From positions 28,584,967 through 28,648,966 of the forward strand of contig NC_056758.1 in NCBI RefSeq assembly GCF_018687715.1: a DNA stretch of 64,000 nucleotides, given 5' to 3'. The notes below the pieces were generated by a model. It was given only the letters and a program-made list of their open reading frames with translations, was not told where the DNA came from and searched no databases. This stretch comes from Carya illinoinensis (lineage: Eukaryota > Streptophyta > Magnoliopsida > Fagales > Juglandaceae). Both the position numbers and the translations under genes were made by a program. This document shows positions 25,640-45,320 of the stretch, piece by piece (position 1 is the stretch's first letter; every line of letters starts with the position of its first letter).

Positions 25640-26647
25640 AACCGTGCAATTTGTAGCATTTATCTATTGTATGGCCAGATAAATGGCAATGAGTACAAAG
25701 AGGGGCCTTGGCATTACCAGCCTTGAAACATGTATCAAGGGTATGGCTAGTGATTTTACAATGAGTGCAAAATGGTCTGTCTCTCTTTTGGTGAGGCCGT
25801 GTTTGTGATGGAAATTTCTAAGGGGAAAAGGGTTTCTTAATGGCAAGAGCCATTGAGTCAGGGGATAGGGCATGATGGTAAGCTGATGTTGGCTGTCTTG
25901 TTGTTGGATTAGTGAAAAAACCTTAGTGACAGGGGGTATGGGATCTAACAACATTATTTGGTCTCGTACGTTAGAGTAAATATCATTCAAACCCATCAAA
26001 AACTAAAAAACACAGTCACGTTTATAACAATCCAATAGAGTAGACATGGTACCATAGTTGCACACCGGAATGGGGTCATAAATTGAGAGTTCATCCCATA
26101 AGGTTTTGAGTTTGCCATAATAAACACTTACAGAGTCGTGTTCTTGAAGAAGACTGGCAAGGTTGTTCTTGAATTGAAAGATACAGGGTCCATTCTGGTG
26201 TGAGAAACGGTCTTGGAGGTCGAGCCATATGTCCCGTGCATCATCAACAAAGACCACACTGGACTTGATAGAGGAGTTGATGGAGTTTTGAAGCCAAGAA
26301 ACTACCATATCGTTGCAATGCTCCCAAGGTTCAAGCAAGGGGTCAGCTGGGTCAGATGGGTGTGGGATATCACCGGTAACAAAACCCATTTTGTTTTTGG
26401 CACGTAGAGCATGGCGCATGGCCTGTGCCCAGGTGGGGTAGTTATCGGCAGTAAGTGGGTCAGTGACAAGAAGCACGACTAGGTTATCTCCATTGTCTAG
26501 GCTGAAAGGATTGCTAGGGTCACTTAAATTCAAAAAACGAGTCATATGTGTGGCAGGGAAGGTGTTTATATTTGGGTTTGTGTGGACTGCGGAAGGGTCA
26601 GAGTGGTGAGAGGTATAATCCGACGAGTCTTCAAGTGGGTCTTTCAT
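25640..26647 (-). pseudogene. Copia gag with two zinc knuckles
   Basis: Minus-strand gag starts at 26647 (MKDPLEDSSDYTS) and contains NYPTWAQAMRHALRAKNKMG, VVSWLQNSI and DIWLDLQDRFS, the UBN2/retrotransposon gag pattern. A TAG after RDCVF (26003-26005) interrupts it; the frame resumes as MGLNDIYSNVRDQIM. A frameshift near 25910 leads to two CCHC knuckles in another frame: CTHCKITSHTLDTC and CTHCHLSGHTIDKC. Confidence 0.9.
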
Positions 26648-26663
26648 GGAATGGTTCTCTCAT

Positions 26664-26676
26664 GCTACTGATACCA
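26664..26676 (-). other. Copia primer binding site
   Basis: Minus strand TGGTATCAGTAGC directly after the 5' LTR; the first nine bases match the complement of the initiator-methionine tRNA 3' end used by most plant LTR elements. Confidence 0.85.
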
Positions 26677-27060
26677 TGTAAGTAATAGAGAAAATAGTAC
26701 TGATGAGCAGAGAGAGAGAATTGCACATGGAAGTTTCTGAAATGGAGAGAGGAATCGTGCTCTGCAATTTATTCCTGGAAGATGTACAGTGCTGCTACTT
26801 TATGCACGGTTTTCTAACAAAATAAGATTCTTCCTAAAATTATAATACAGCTCATCTAGAAGATATTACCAAGAATAAAAATAATAAGAGCAAAATAAAA
26901 CAAATACAAATGATTTATCCTTTATCTAAATAGACTAAGGCATCTGGGCGACTTGTAGAAGCTGGAGGAGGAGAGTATGTGGCAGCTTGATCATGGGCTT
27001 TGCTATCTTGAGGCTGGGCTTGTGTAGATGGATTTTGGGCCTCATGTTCATTGTCTAATA
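26677..27060 (-). repeat. Copia 5' LTR (right copy)
   Basis: Partner of 17085-17468, same length and same ends, followed by GATTT. Confidence 0.93.
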
Positions 27061-27269
27061 GATTTTCTCATGTATCGATTCTGAAATTTGATAACCTTTG
27101 GTCAATTCTTGATTTTAGGAATTTGGTTTTTTAAAATTTAATCAACGGGCTATGTGACAATTAAGTTATATTCGCCTCTTTCACATTCTTGTCACCCTAA
27201 TTCTCTACATTATATATGTGAGATGCAAACCCAAAATTGATATAGAGTATTTAGGTCCAAATTCTACAA

Positions 27270-27753
27270 TAATATCGGACAAAATCTAGATTAATTTGGG
27301 CGGCTAGTTTCAACAGATATTCAAAATAGAGAAGACACAATATTCATCCAAAACATAGAAAAACTCTGAATAATATTAATTAATAGTAAAATTTGAAATT
27401 ATTTTATGAAACCCACAAGCCAGACTTAAATAGCTGCAAAATGTGAAATTATGCTATTTTTTCATTTTGAAAAAATCTAAATTATTGTATGAGAAATAAA
27501 TACATAAATAAACAAGGATCCTACCAAAAATTTGGCAAAAATTGAAATTGAAATCATTTCCAAAACTTGAAATCAAATATGTACTAATAAGACAAAAATA
27601 AACATAAATATATAATTTAGGGAAAAAGAACTAATAATGTCCTTAGTCCAAGGAAGATATTAAGTTTTTCCTTCTATATATTAAGGTAGTACTTCCATGC
27701 AATCAACATAGAATCTGGACCTAGATACCCCATATTAATTTGGGTTTGCATCA
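27270..27753 (-). repeat. Gypsy 3' LTR (left copy)
   Basis: Collinear with 33926-34424 with many substitutions and small indels. Shared landmarks include GGCGGCTAGTTT, ATTTGAAATTATTTTATGAA, AATAAATACATAAATAAACA and TTTGCATCA at the end. Its outer end is degraded (TAATATCGGAC instead of TGATGCAGGAC). Confidence 0.85.
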
Positions 27754-28198
27754 TTCTCACCAGATTAGAGAGAATTCATCCTTCAATTCTAAACTTTCTT
27801 GCTCGATCTTTTGGATGTTCAATGTATAAAGGATGATTCCACAAATCAAGACAAAGATCACATAGTAGCAAATTAGTTAGGAAAGAATCATGTTTGTAAC
27901 AGTCACCAAATCACAGAAATTAATCTTTGTAACAATAGTATTTTACAGCCACAACCTTAGCTTGCTTACCTAGAATAGAATCTATAAATTTTGTATTTTT
28001 ACCATACGAGTCAATGTATCATAAGGGTTGAAAAGTTGGTTGTTTTTTAGTAATAAAACTTCTGTCAATATTTAAAATTCATCATGGTATCAAGAGAGTC
28101 ATCCTGTCACGATAATTTGATCCCCAACTCACATACTCCTATCACAAATCCATCATCCCTAACTAGTACTCCCTTTATTGCCCTAAACATCTCTACTC

Positions 28199-29031
28199 AA
28201 ATCAATGAAAAACTCACCCCTTAAACCTTTCCTTGATGACATGCACAGTTTGAATCACTTCTAGTTGGATATAATCTTCTAGATTACGTCACCGATGAAA
28301 ATTAATGTCTAAACCACACTAGCACCTCCACACCTCCCTTCAAAAAATCCACTAGTTAAGGCAAGATAAACTCATTCTCAATGCCATTTTGGCATCCACT
28401 GCCACCATCATCACATCCTTTTATCTCCATTGTGAAAACCTCTCAATAAGCATGGCAAAAACTCAATACAATGTATGCAAGCAAATTTCGTACGAGAGCC
28501 ATGCAACTCAAAGAGGAACTCACTTTGATCAAGCAGGGTAATAAGACGATTCAAGATTACCTGCACACTATAAAGTCACTTGCAGATGAGATTGCTATCA
28601 TTGATCATCCAATTTCTAATGATGATCTTACCATTTATATTCTCAATGGTTTAGGTTCCAATTTCCTTAAGATAGCTGCATCGATTCGAGCTCGAGAAAA
28701 ATTACTGACATTTGAGGAACTACACAATCTTTTCGTTGATCATGAAATATATTTGTGCCACCTTGAAGCCACCATGCAGTAATTAGTTGCCACTGCCAAT
28801 TTCACAAATTGTCGCTTTGGTGTGAATCCCTCAATGGGAAACAACCCCTCTCGGGGCTTCTATAAGTGACACATGCCCTCTCGTTCTTCGGCCCAATCCC
28901 GCTACAACAATGGCCCACGAGATAATAAAAAACAGCCTATTGTTCCAGTAAAGCCCATTGGTTAGTGCCTTTTTCAACCCAAGTGTCAGCTTTGTGACCA
29001 ACTGGGCCATATTGCAAAAAATTGCTTTTGA
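28199..29031 (+). pseudogene. Copia-2 gag
   Basis: The frame from 28471 reads RTRAMQLKEELTLIKQG, IQDYLHTIKSLADEIAII and LGSNFLKIAASIRARE, the UBN2-type gag. A CCHC knuckle CQLCDQLGHIAKNC lies at 28986-29027, directly before a stop. Several stops precede and follow. Confidence 0.88.
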
Positions 29032-30195
29032 GTGCATTTTTCAAAAGCCACTACAAATTGTGTATCCATTTCTCAACCAAAGGATACTAAATGGCTGATT
29101 GACTATGCAGCATCCCATAATATTACTGGTGATTTGACTAATTTATTTATTCACTCAGAATATGATAGCATAGGTGAAGTTGTCATTGGTGATGGTTTAG
29201 GTTTGCCTATCTCACATATTGGTTTCTTGGTATTTCATTCACCAACATGCACCTTTTATTTAAATGATACACTTTGTGTTCCAAGCATCCATAAGAATTT
29301 AATCTCCATTCATCACTTCACTACACAACATAACGTCTTCATTGAACTTCACCCTTCTTATTTTTTTGTCAAGGATTAGATCATGGGGCGATCCTACTCA
29401 AATGTGCATTTGAAAATGGTGTTTACATACCCCCAGACTCATTGGTGGATTTTCCTTCTTCAAAAATGGTTGCAAATGTGCATGAGCGAGCGAATATCGA
29501 TAGATGGGTGGCACAAAAGGCTTAGACACCCGTCTCAAAAAACTATTCAATATCTTGTTAATTCATTTTCTTTTACAATAAAAAAAAGATCAAGTACATC
29601 ATCTTTGTACTTTTTGTTCTATTAATAAAACGTATCAATAACCATTTCATTCAACTAGTTTTCAAAGCCATGCACCTCTTAATCTCATTTACACAATGTT
29701 TGGGGCCCCTCTAATACTGTTGGTCTTGATGGTTCACGTTACTATTTGATTTTGGTTAACCATTTTATCAAATATATGTGGTTTTATCCTATGACCACAA
29801 AATTTGGTATAAGTAATATATTTTCACAATTCAAACATCTCTTGTTTCAAACAAAAATAAAAAGCCTTTACTCCTACAATGGTGGTGAATTTGTGGCTCT
29901 TAAAAAATATTTTTCAATTCATGGAATTAGTCACTACACCACAAACTCTCATACACCATAACAAAATGGCATCTTCGAACGTCGCCATTGTCACATAGTG
30001 GAAACGGGTTTAACTCTCTTACATGATGCTTCCCTACCATTGTCCTATTGGCCTCATGCTTTCCAAATGACTGCTTATCTAATTAATTGTCAACCGACAC
30101 CATTGTTAAATAACAAATCTCCATATGAAGCTTTATTTCAACAACCCTCAAATTACCTTAAATTAAAAAAATCTGGTTGTCTTTACTTTCCCTAA
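29032..30195 (+). pseudogene. Copia-2 protease and integrase
   Basis: The protease active site reads WLIDYAASHNI, with Asp-Tyr-Ala in place of the usual Asp-Ser-Gly or Asp-Thr-Gly. Pre-integrase residues WHKRLRHPSQKTIQYL, integrase core YYLILVNHFIKYMWF and YSYNGGEFVALKKYF, and later SYWPHAFQMTAYLIN follow in different frames. Integrase Asp positions are substituted (VNHF for VDDF, YNGGEF for SDNGGEF), so the enzyme would be inactive even if frames were open. Confidence 0.88.
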
Positions 30196-30770
30196 CCAGG
30201 CCTTACAATACCCATAAACTCCAGCACAAAGCCACTTCATGTTTGTTTGTTGGCTACTCTCAAACATAAAATGCTTACAAATGCATTGACCTCACCACAG
30301 ATAGAACATATCTCTCTCGACATGTCATATTTGATGAAACCCAAAGCCCCATCAAGACCCATTCCAATAAAAATGCCTACATCTCTTCTCCACGAATTGC
30401 TCCACCCATCTCGATGATGCCTCTGCCACATCCATCACCAATGCAGCCAGATTGTGCACTTGTTTCAGCATCACCTCTAAGTAACTTCCCTAATTTTTCC
30501 TTTCATCATTTACCTAATTTTCACTCAAACACAACCTGCACTCATACACTCACATAGCACGAATAACCCTAGGGGTGTACAGAAACCGACGCCACCGACG
30601 GGAATCGACCGGCCGCGTCAGGAATCGGCCGGAACCATCGGTGAACCGGTCGGCGTATGGTATAATTTATTTAAAATCGCTGAATATCGGTTCGGCAGCG
30701 GTTTGACCCTGGTTCAAACTGCTGAACCGACCGACTTAATAACGTATTTGTTTCTTGATTTATACCTTAC

Positions 30771-30816
30771 TTAAACGACGCCGTTTCACTTAAATAAGTG
30801 AAACGGCGTCGTTTAA
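30771..30816. repeat. Perfect 22-bp-arm palindrome
   Basis: Arms TTAAACGACGCC... (30771-30792) and its exact reverse complement (30795-30816) are separated by AA. An imperfect related palindrome centred on GGCTTAAGCC lies at about 30852-30889. Confidence 0.93.
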
Positions 30817-30974
30817 TATCTGAAGTTTAAAAAAAAAAAAAAACTAAATGAAATGGTGCCTTTTGGCTTAAGCCAAACGGTGCCGTTTCATTCTAGGGTT
30901 TAAAGTCCCCCAAGTCCTTCTTCTTCCTCGATTCCTTCTTCTTCTCTCCTTCTTCATTCTCATATGCCGCCCCC

Positions 30975-30975
<1 letters not shown>

Positions 30976-31027
<52 letters not shown>
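30976..31027 (+). repeat. (CT)n microsatellite
   Basis: About 26 CT units inside the short element in copia-2. Confidence 0.95.
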
Positions 31028-31030
<3 letters not shown>

Positions 31031-31379
31031 GGCACATGCAGGGCAGAGGGCCTCTCTCTATGTCAGTTCAGTTTCGGTTTTGGTCCAAAACCGAAACCGA
31101 ACGATCGGTTTTCACCCCTAAAGAACCCATAATCGAACCTAGTGAACCCACGGCTTTGCCCACTCAAGTTCCCTCTCCCTCTCACGATTCATTCTCTACA
31201 CCCGTAGCAACCAATCCACCTATTGAACCACAACTAATCCATTCCATGAACAACATTTACAAACCCAAACAACTCCACTTAGTAATAAAACACGTCATTC
31301 CACCTACCATTGAACCAAGTTGTGTGAGTCGAGTACTCTATGAACCTCAATGGAGAAACTCCATGTCTGATGAGCTCGC

Positions 31380-32640
31380 TGCTCTGATGTGGCATCGTAC
31401 ATGAGAATTGGTTCCTCCCTCTAATCACTGTAAACTAGTGGGTTGCAAATGGGTGTTTCGGATTAAAAGAAAGGCGGATGAGTTTGTTGATAGATTCAAA
31501 ACAAGGCTCGTTACCAAATAGTACAATCAACGCCCTAGGTTGGATTACAAGGAAACATTTAGTCCGGTTGTGACATATGCCACTTTTAGAACTGTCTTAA
31601 TTATTGTTGTGATGCAGGGATGGACTTTGAGATAACTTGATGTTAACAATGCATTTTTTAATGGAAAGTTGATTGAAATTGTTTACATGGTTCAACCTCC
31701 AGGATTCAAAGATTTGTCAAAACCTAACATTGTTTGCAGATTATGCAAGGTCATTTATGGCCTCAAACAAGCTCCCAAGGTATGGTATTCGACTCTAAAG
31801 AAAAAAATCATAGACCTTGGGTTTGAGAATTAAAAAGCTAATTCCTCATTGTTTATATATAAGACCAACTTTGTTATATGTTATTTGTTGTTTTATATGG
31901 ATGACTTGGTTATAACAGGCAGTGAGATTAACTTTGTTTGTTCAATTATTGACAAACTTGGAGCTTGTTTCTCTCTAAAGGACATGGGTCGGCTTCATTT
32001 CTTCTTGGGCATAGAGGTTATCTCTACTAAATTTGGTTTATTCTTTTCTTAACATAAATAACATTCATGAACTCTTGTCCAAAACTAATATGCTGGGTGT
32101 CAAAGATGTGTATATGCCGTTGTCTACAAGTACTGTTCTCAAGCTCATTGATGGCACTTCCTCTGTTGATAGCATAAAATTTCAATGTGTCATAGGTGCT
32201 CTTCAGTACCTCTCCCTTACATGTGAATAAACTCTCTTAATTTATGTATAAACCAACCGCCACTCTTTGGACAGCTGTTAAGAGGCTTCTTCGCTACTTG
32301 AAGCAGACCATTTTCCATGGCATTCACATTCGCAATAGCTCTAGTTCACACCTTACAACCTACATCGATGCTGATGGGGCTGGCAACTTTGATGATCACA
32401 CCTCCACTTTTGCATATATAAGTTTCCTTGGCTCCAATCCAATCTCTTGGAACTAAAAAAAACAAAGGGATGTTGCTAGATCATCTAGTGGAGTTGAGTA
32501 TAGAGCTCTTGCAAATGCTACATTTGAAATCATTTGGCTACTTGCACTATTCATTGAACTCGGGTTCCCACTATCATTACCACCAAAACTACTATGTGAT
32601 GTTTTAGGAGCAACCCAATTCAGCTTCAACCCTGTTTAGC
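31380..32640 (+). pseudogene. Copia-2 reverse transcriptase and RNase H
   Basis: RT motifs [49 protein letters not shown] and the catalytic LLFYMDDLVITGSE are visible on the plus strand, then KDMGRLHFFLGIEVI. RNase H traces are KRLLRYLKQTIFHGI, YIDADGAGNFDDHTS and SSGVEYRALANATFEI. At least four in-frame stops and shifts break it. Confidence 0.9.
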
Positions 32641-33099
32641 ATTCTCGGATGAAGTATATTTAGATAAATCTTCACTTTGTTTGTGACATGGTTCAAAGAG
32701 GCACACTTAAAGTTCATCATGTCAATACTCAAGATCAACTTGTAGATCTTCCAACAAAACCATTTGTCATGACAATGTACAGAACTTCTTAGACATGAGC
32801 TTGACCTTGCCGAGGGTAGCTCCATCTTGTGAGGCATCTAAAGGATAATTCCAAAAATCAAGACAAATACCACACAGTAGCAAATTAGGCAAGAATCATA
32901 TTTGTAACAGTCACCAAATCACAACATTTAATCTTTGTAACAGTTAGCATTTTACAGCCACAATCTTAGCTTGCTTTCCTAGAATAGAATTTGTAAACTT
33001 TGTATTTATACTATATGAGTCAATGTATCATAAGGGTTAAAAAGTTGGTCGTTTTTTAGTAATAAAATTCTATCAACATTCAAAATCCATCACAATTAG

Positions 33100-33873
33100 A
33101 CTAATCTTTCTTTCATTTTGTTGTATCGTCTTGATGATCATGAAAAAACTAAAATTAATTTTATCGGGTTGAAGTAAAATAATATTGAACATCTTATACT
33201 CCAAAATTAAGATTCTTTCCCACATCTCAAATCCAATATATATATATTTTGGATAGGAGAATTTGAAAAAAAATCCTCAACTCCAAGAAAATCAATATAG
33301 TTAATTGTCTCAAAAGTTGTTTCATGATCTTCAAACTTCAAAACTTCACCACCATTTTCTTTTTCCAAATTTTCTATGTTTTCAATAAAAATAGTTACCA
33401 CATCCACTAGGTTAAAATAGTTACCACATCCACTAAGTTATCTTCATAAAGATAGGTATCGTAGATTGATATAGAGTTTCACCCTATGAAAGAATATCCA
33501 TTCTCAAATTCTTCTTCCTCAGAGTAGTAAATCCACTTAACCTCATGTAATAAATTAACGAAACCTTCAGCCTGAAGAGTACCAGGAAATTCTAGTAAAT
33601 GAACTCTAAAACCAATGTCCCATAACACTTCTTCCTACCACAGTACTCTGAAAACAGAACATACTTGTGATATGCGTTCTCAAAACTATAATCGAAATCA
33701 TAATTTTCCATCTCATGATTACTGATATCCTGTGTCATTAGACGCCGGGTTAACTCTACAACCTATCTCTGCAAATACCCAATCATCACATCTTAAATGC
33801 TACTATCACGATGCGGGACTTCCTCGTTTGGAACTTGCCCACGATGACCATGACCACTAGTACCACCAGTCAT
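33100..33873 (-). pseudogene. Gypsy gag remnant
   Basis: Minus-strand reading from 33873 gives MTGGTSGHGHRGQVPNEEVP and HRDSSI, then (after stops) VVELTRRLMTQDI, ENYDFDYSFENAYH, VLWDIGFRVHLLEFPGTLQ and VNLLHEVKWIYYSEEEEFEN. The pattern (PEEEVPHRD... ELTRRL... IPEFDG-like ... EEFVDWL) is that of plant Ty3/gypsy gag N-termini. Stops are frequent. Downstream text towards 33100 is not recognised. Confidence 0.75.
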
Positions 33874-33925
33874 GGAAACTAATAAAATATCATTCCAGGA
33901 AAGATGTTTAAGCTTTGATGTCAAT

Positions 33926-34424
33926 TGATGCAGGACAAAATTTAGATCAATTATGGCGGCTAGTTTTAACAGATATTCAAAATAGAGAATACAAGAGATT
34001 CGCCTAAAATACATAGAAAATTCTGAATAATATGATTAATAGTAAAATTTGAAATTATTTTATGAAACCCACAAGCTAGATTTAAATAACTGCAAAATTC
34101 AAAATTATGCTATTTTTTCAAAAGTGGAAAATCTAAATTATTGTATGAGAAATAAATACATAAATAAACAAGAACCCTACCAAAAATTTGGCAAAAATCG
34201 AAATCAAAATTATTTCCAAAACTTGAAACTAAATATTTACTAATAAGGCAAAATGAGCATAAGTATATGATTTGAGGAAAAATAACTAATATTACCCTTA
34301 GTCCAATGAAGATATTAAGCTTTTCCTTGCATATTTGTACAAATTCATCTTCTTAATATAGTATTTCAATGTAATCAACATAAACTCTAGACATAAATAC
34401 CCATATCAATTTGGATTTGCATCA
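33926..34424 (-). repeat. Gypsy 5' LTR (right copy)
   Basis: Partner of 27270-27753; ends TGATGCAGG and TTTGCATCA are intact inverted ends. Confidence 0.85.
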
Positions 34425-36401
34425 TTATGTGCCTTCTAGTATTTGATTCTTCATCTATTCCCTAAAAAAGTTGTGTTGTATCTCCACTCTTCAATGTGAC
34501 TAGATGTGTCCAAATCCCTCCCCATTCTCTTCATTACACTAGTATTTGATGAGGTACTATACAATCTCTTTGTTAAAAATTCTTTACTTTTGCCTTGTAC
34601 AAAAAATTAAGAGGATTTGAAGGTTTCACCAATTTGAAAAACTATTCCTTTGAGTCATGCCAAAAGTGATGGGTATTATGCAAAACTTTTAGGGCATTTA
34701 AAAGATGTGTATTTAGAAAATTTTTACTTTGCATTGGATTGAACTTTTCGGGGATTTGAAGGGTTTGATACCTTTACTCAAACTGCACCATGGCGACAAC
34801 CACCATGAAGCAGTTGTTGAATGTTAGTGTAAAAATAATGTGTTGGCATCTTCTTATGACAAAACTTAATCCATTTGAGTTACAAATATGTTAGGTAGAG
34901 GTAGAGTCTAGGTTGTAATTGGAACAAAAAGTATATAAATTGCAAATTCACAAGTATGATGAGATTGACCTAATTAGAGTAAATTAATCATAACTTTTGA
35001 TCCCCGCATTGAATTTAGGTGATATTGGTGGCGTTGCAAAGCTAACTCGATTATCTACAAGACTACATATTAATGTTTCAAAATTTTCAAATCTCAATAA
35101 ATACTGGGTCAAGACAACTTAACAATGTTATAATCGAAAACTGGACAAAAAGCTGCTAGACATTTGACTCAAATGAAATTCTCAAGAAATACTTTTTTAC
35201 AAGGCATTGTACTTTTTAAGGTGCCTGCTTAAACCCTAAGTATATATAATAATATACACGAGTTCTAAAGTGTGGAGAGTAGCCAGAACCATATAATAAT
35301 ATACACAAGTTCTAAGGTGTGGAGAGTAGCCAGAACCATCGTATTTATTATAATATAGAGTGAAAACTTGAAAGAGATTCATTGAGCATTTAAGATCATT
35401 TCTCTTTTGATAAACAAATCTCCATCATATTGTGCTCATGTTCGAATAATGTGGAGTTTGTTGAAAAGATCGAGTTAATGCTCGTGATGAAGCTATAGAA
35501 ATGTTAGTGGTTCAAAGTTGCTAGGTTGTAGGGATCGAATGAAAATATTCGTGGCGTTGCAAGCTAGATTTAATTATTTGAAGGGTCTAGTGAGTGTTTT
35601 TAAATTACTTAAAAACTAAATTTCTATAGTGAGTCTTAGGTGGTAACTCACACCGGAATGGTATTAGATTTTGAAGGTGTTTATTAAATGGGTCTCACTT
35701 CATTACCAAAATTGATATGTTAATTATTTATTGTTATTTGATCGATTGGTTGTTAATTTAAATAGTTCAATAAAGTGTGAAAAACACCAATTCACCACTT
35801 TCAAATGTATTTGGAATCTGAATCACTGACTTTTTACTAAATTTTATTTTATTTTAAAAATACATTGTTTAGAAGATGACTTTCATATTTTTGGAAATCG
35901 TTTACACGGTAAATGTTTTTATGTTTAGAGATGATTTTAAAATAAAAAAAATATTAAAAAAAAATATTTTAATAATATTTTATTTAATTTTTAATTTTTA
36001 TCTCATTTTAAGTTTTCTGTAAATACAAATGAGGCCAAATACTATAAGATTCAAGTAATACTATATATAGTTATTTTTGTATATTTTTTATACACTTTAT
36101 TGATATGATTGATTGAATTAATTTTTTTAATATATAATTAATTATATAATTAAAATATATAAAAAAGTATATAAAAGTGACTATATATAAAACTTTGATA
36201 AGATTTTCGTGAGGTGATAAAAATAGAAGGGAAAACTTTAGCCGGACATTTTCCATCCGACGGCAGCCGTAAACCTTATCCAACTGGGGGGGGTTTAGAG
36301 AGAGTACACAAACATACCCTATCTCAAGCTTTTATCTATTCGACTCGAACCGCTCGCACTCGCTCTAATCCTCACAAAATATTCTGCTAAAAAACGCAGC
36401 T
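34425..36401. other. Intergenic region before the release-factor gene
   Basis: No gene is supported. It holds a 47-bp tandem duplication (35245-35338), AT-rich DNA at 35820-36180 and, just before 36402, the probable leader of the release-factor gene (36285-36401). Confidence 0.6.
35245..35338. repeat. Two 47-bp tandem copies
   Basis: Units 35245-35291 and 35292-35338 differ at two positions and contain TGTGGAGAGTAGCCAGAACC. Confidence 0.92.
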
Positions 36402-44229
<7,828 letters not shown>

Positions 44230-44964
44230 TTTCTAGCATTTTCCAGCAATTTGGTTAGAGAATTCAGGTGATTGGACAAGATCAAGATACGCGGGAAAAC
44301 CTTAAAATGAGTTGCTCTTTAGCAAATTGAAAAAGGAAACAATATCTTCTGCCCCAAAGAAGCTGTCGACTGTCGTACTTCTTGATATATTCTTTTCACG
44401 AGGACATTCTCACTTAATTGGCTGATGTTGTCCCAATGATAAGACCTTTTTTTCTCTTTATACATGTAATGTATATAATGAAATTACAAGGTAAATGGTT
44501 TTTGGATGCCTTTATAGGGCTCACCCTTTAAAACGTATCATTTTTTTTTTTTTTTGGTCCATTATATAAAAAAGCTTACATGCAATCTTTGTGTTAATTT
44601 CTCATCCCAAAAAGAGCAAAAACGGAATCTTCTTCTTCATCCAGTTTTGAACTTGGATTACGAATTTGTTCAGTTTTCTCTTGTGACAAGTGAAACAGTG
44701 GACTCTTGTGGTGAGTTTTGTATTCTCAAGAGGCCTATTATTTTTGTTTTCTTAAGGGTCCATACGTTGGCATTTGATGCTCTCAGCCTCTCTCACTCTC
44801 AGATTGCAAGACAATTAGATGGACTCCAGTAATCTATTTTGAAACACGTGGTGCTTGCCCATTTGTGTCCCAAGTGATCTTTCCCTACTTGTATAATCCA
44901 TATAAACTATATATGGATGAAATAATCTACGCGGAAGCCACTGTTTGGCTGAAGCCGTTGCACG
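44230..44964. other. 3' flank of release-factor gene
   Basis: Probably 3' UTR up to about 44490 (AATGAAATTACAAG near 44475 may serve polyadenylation). The rest shows no gene. Confidence 0.5.
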
Positions 44965-45320
44965 CATGACGTGTAGGTCGGGTTCACTAAAACGCACCGA
45001 ATCGGTTCACACTCACAATCTCTCATCTCGAAGCCGGGGGCCTTGGGGATCCCTAATTCTCTCTTAGCCCTAACTCTTCCCCCGACCCCTTACAGCCCTC
45101 ACGAAACAGAGACAGACCCTTGCAGCCCTAAAGCCATTCCCCCCTTCATCTCCAGAATCTGCCGTAGAACCCCTCCGTTGACAGCCCTTGAATCCCTCAA
45201 GCCCTCGCGAAATGGAGTCAGCCATTTCCCCTTGAATCCTCTGAACCCTTGCTCCATTCCCCACAATCTGCCTTGCTCTCCGTAGAATACACATCCCCCC
45301 ACGACGCAGAACCACTGGTT

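Larger units (their letters stand above)
17080..27065 (-). mobile_element. Ty1/copia retrotransposon, minus strand, with nested insertion
   Basis: Two 384-bp LTRs (17085-17468 and 26677-27060) differ at about 9 sites (about 98% identical), so insertion is fairly recent. Both outer flanks carry GATTT (17080-17084 and 27061-27065), a 5-bp target duplication. Read on the minus strand the order is 5' LTR, primer site TGGTATCAGTAGC, gag, two zinc knuckles, protease, integrase, reverse transcriptase, RNase H, purine tract GCGGGGGG, 3' LTR: the copia order. Without the 4.6-kb insertion at 18619-23227 it would be about 5.4 kb, normal for copia. The frames carry several stops and frameshifts (for example a TAG after gag residues RDCVF), so it is non-autonomous now. 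Confidence 0.95.
30571..31119. mobile_element. Short inverted-repeat element inside copia-2
   Basis: About 550 bp, bounded by AGGGGTG and CACCCCT, with subterminal GAAACCGA/CGGTTTTGG-type motifs in inverted arrangement. It separates copia-2 integrase from its RT linker. TA (or CTA) on both sides may be the target duplication. The interior holds a long perfect palindrome, an imperfect palindrome and a (CT)n tract. No transposase; a non-autonomous element. Confidence 0.7.
27823..33092 (+). mobile_element. Second Ty1/copia element, plus strand, nested in gypsy
   Basis: LTR-like direct repeats of about 260 bp lie at 27823-28084 and 32835-33092, with roughly 85% identity by eye. The primer site TGGTATCAAGAGAG starts at 28085. 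Coding order on the plus strand is gag, CCHC knuckle, protease, integrase, RT, RNase H, all broken by stops and frameshifts. The bases around the outer ends (CAATG before, CAATT after) may be a decayed target duplication. Start and end are accurate to a few bases only. It contains a smaller element at 30571-31119. Confidence 0.9.
27270..34424 (-). mobile_element. Decayed Ty3/gypsy element, minus strand, host of nested copia
   Basis: Direct repeats of about 485-499 bp at 27270-27753 and 33926-34424 are the LTRs; the right one has full TGATGCAGGAC...TTTGCATCA ends. Next to the right LTR the minus strand reads TTGACATCAAAGCTTAAACA, a degenerate initiator-tRNA primer site of the TTGGTATCAGAGCTTAGG type, fixing orientation. 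Gag remains follow. On the other side minus-strand residues MNSL-stop-SGENDA match the usual C-terminal tail of gypsy polyproteins. The pol genes are missing: this interior was deleted, and a copia element now occupies it. LTRs are clearly diverged, so the element is old. No target duplication was recognised. Confidence 0.8.

Noticed and set aside
17085..27060. CRISPR-like or other defence system in the repeat-rich block
   Set aside because: Repeats are LTRs and minisatellites in a plant nuclear sequence; there are no cas-type genes.
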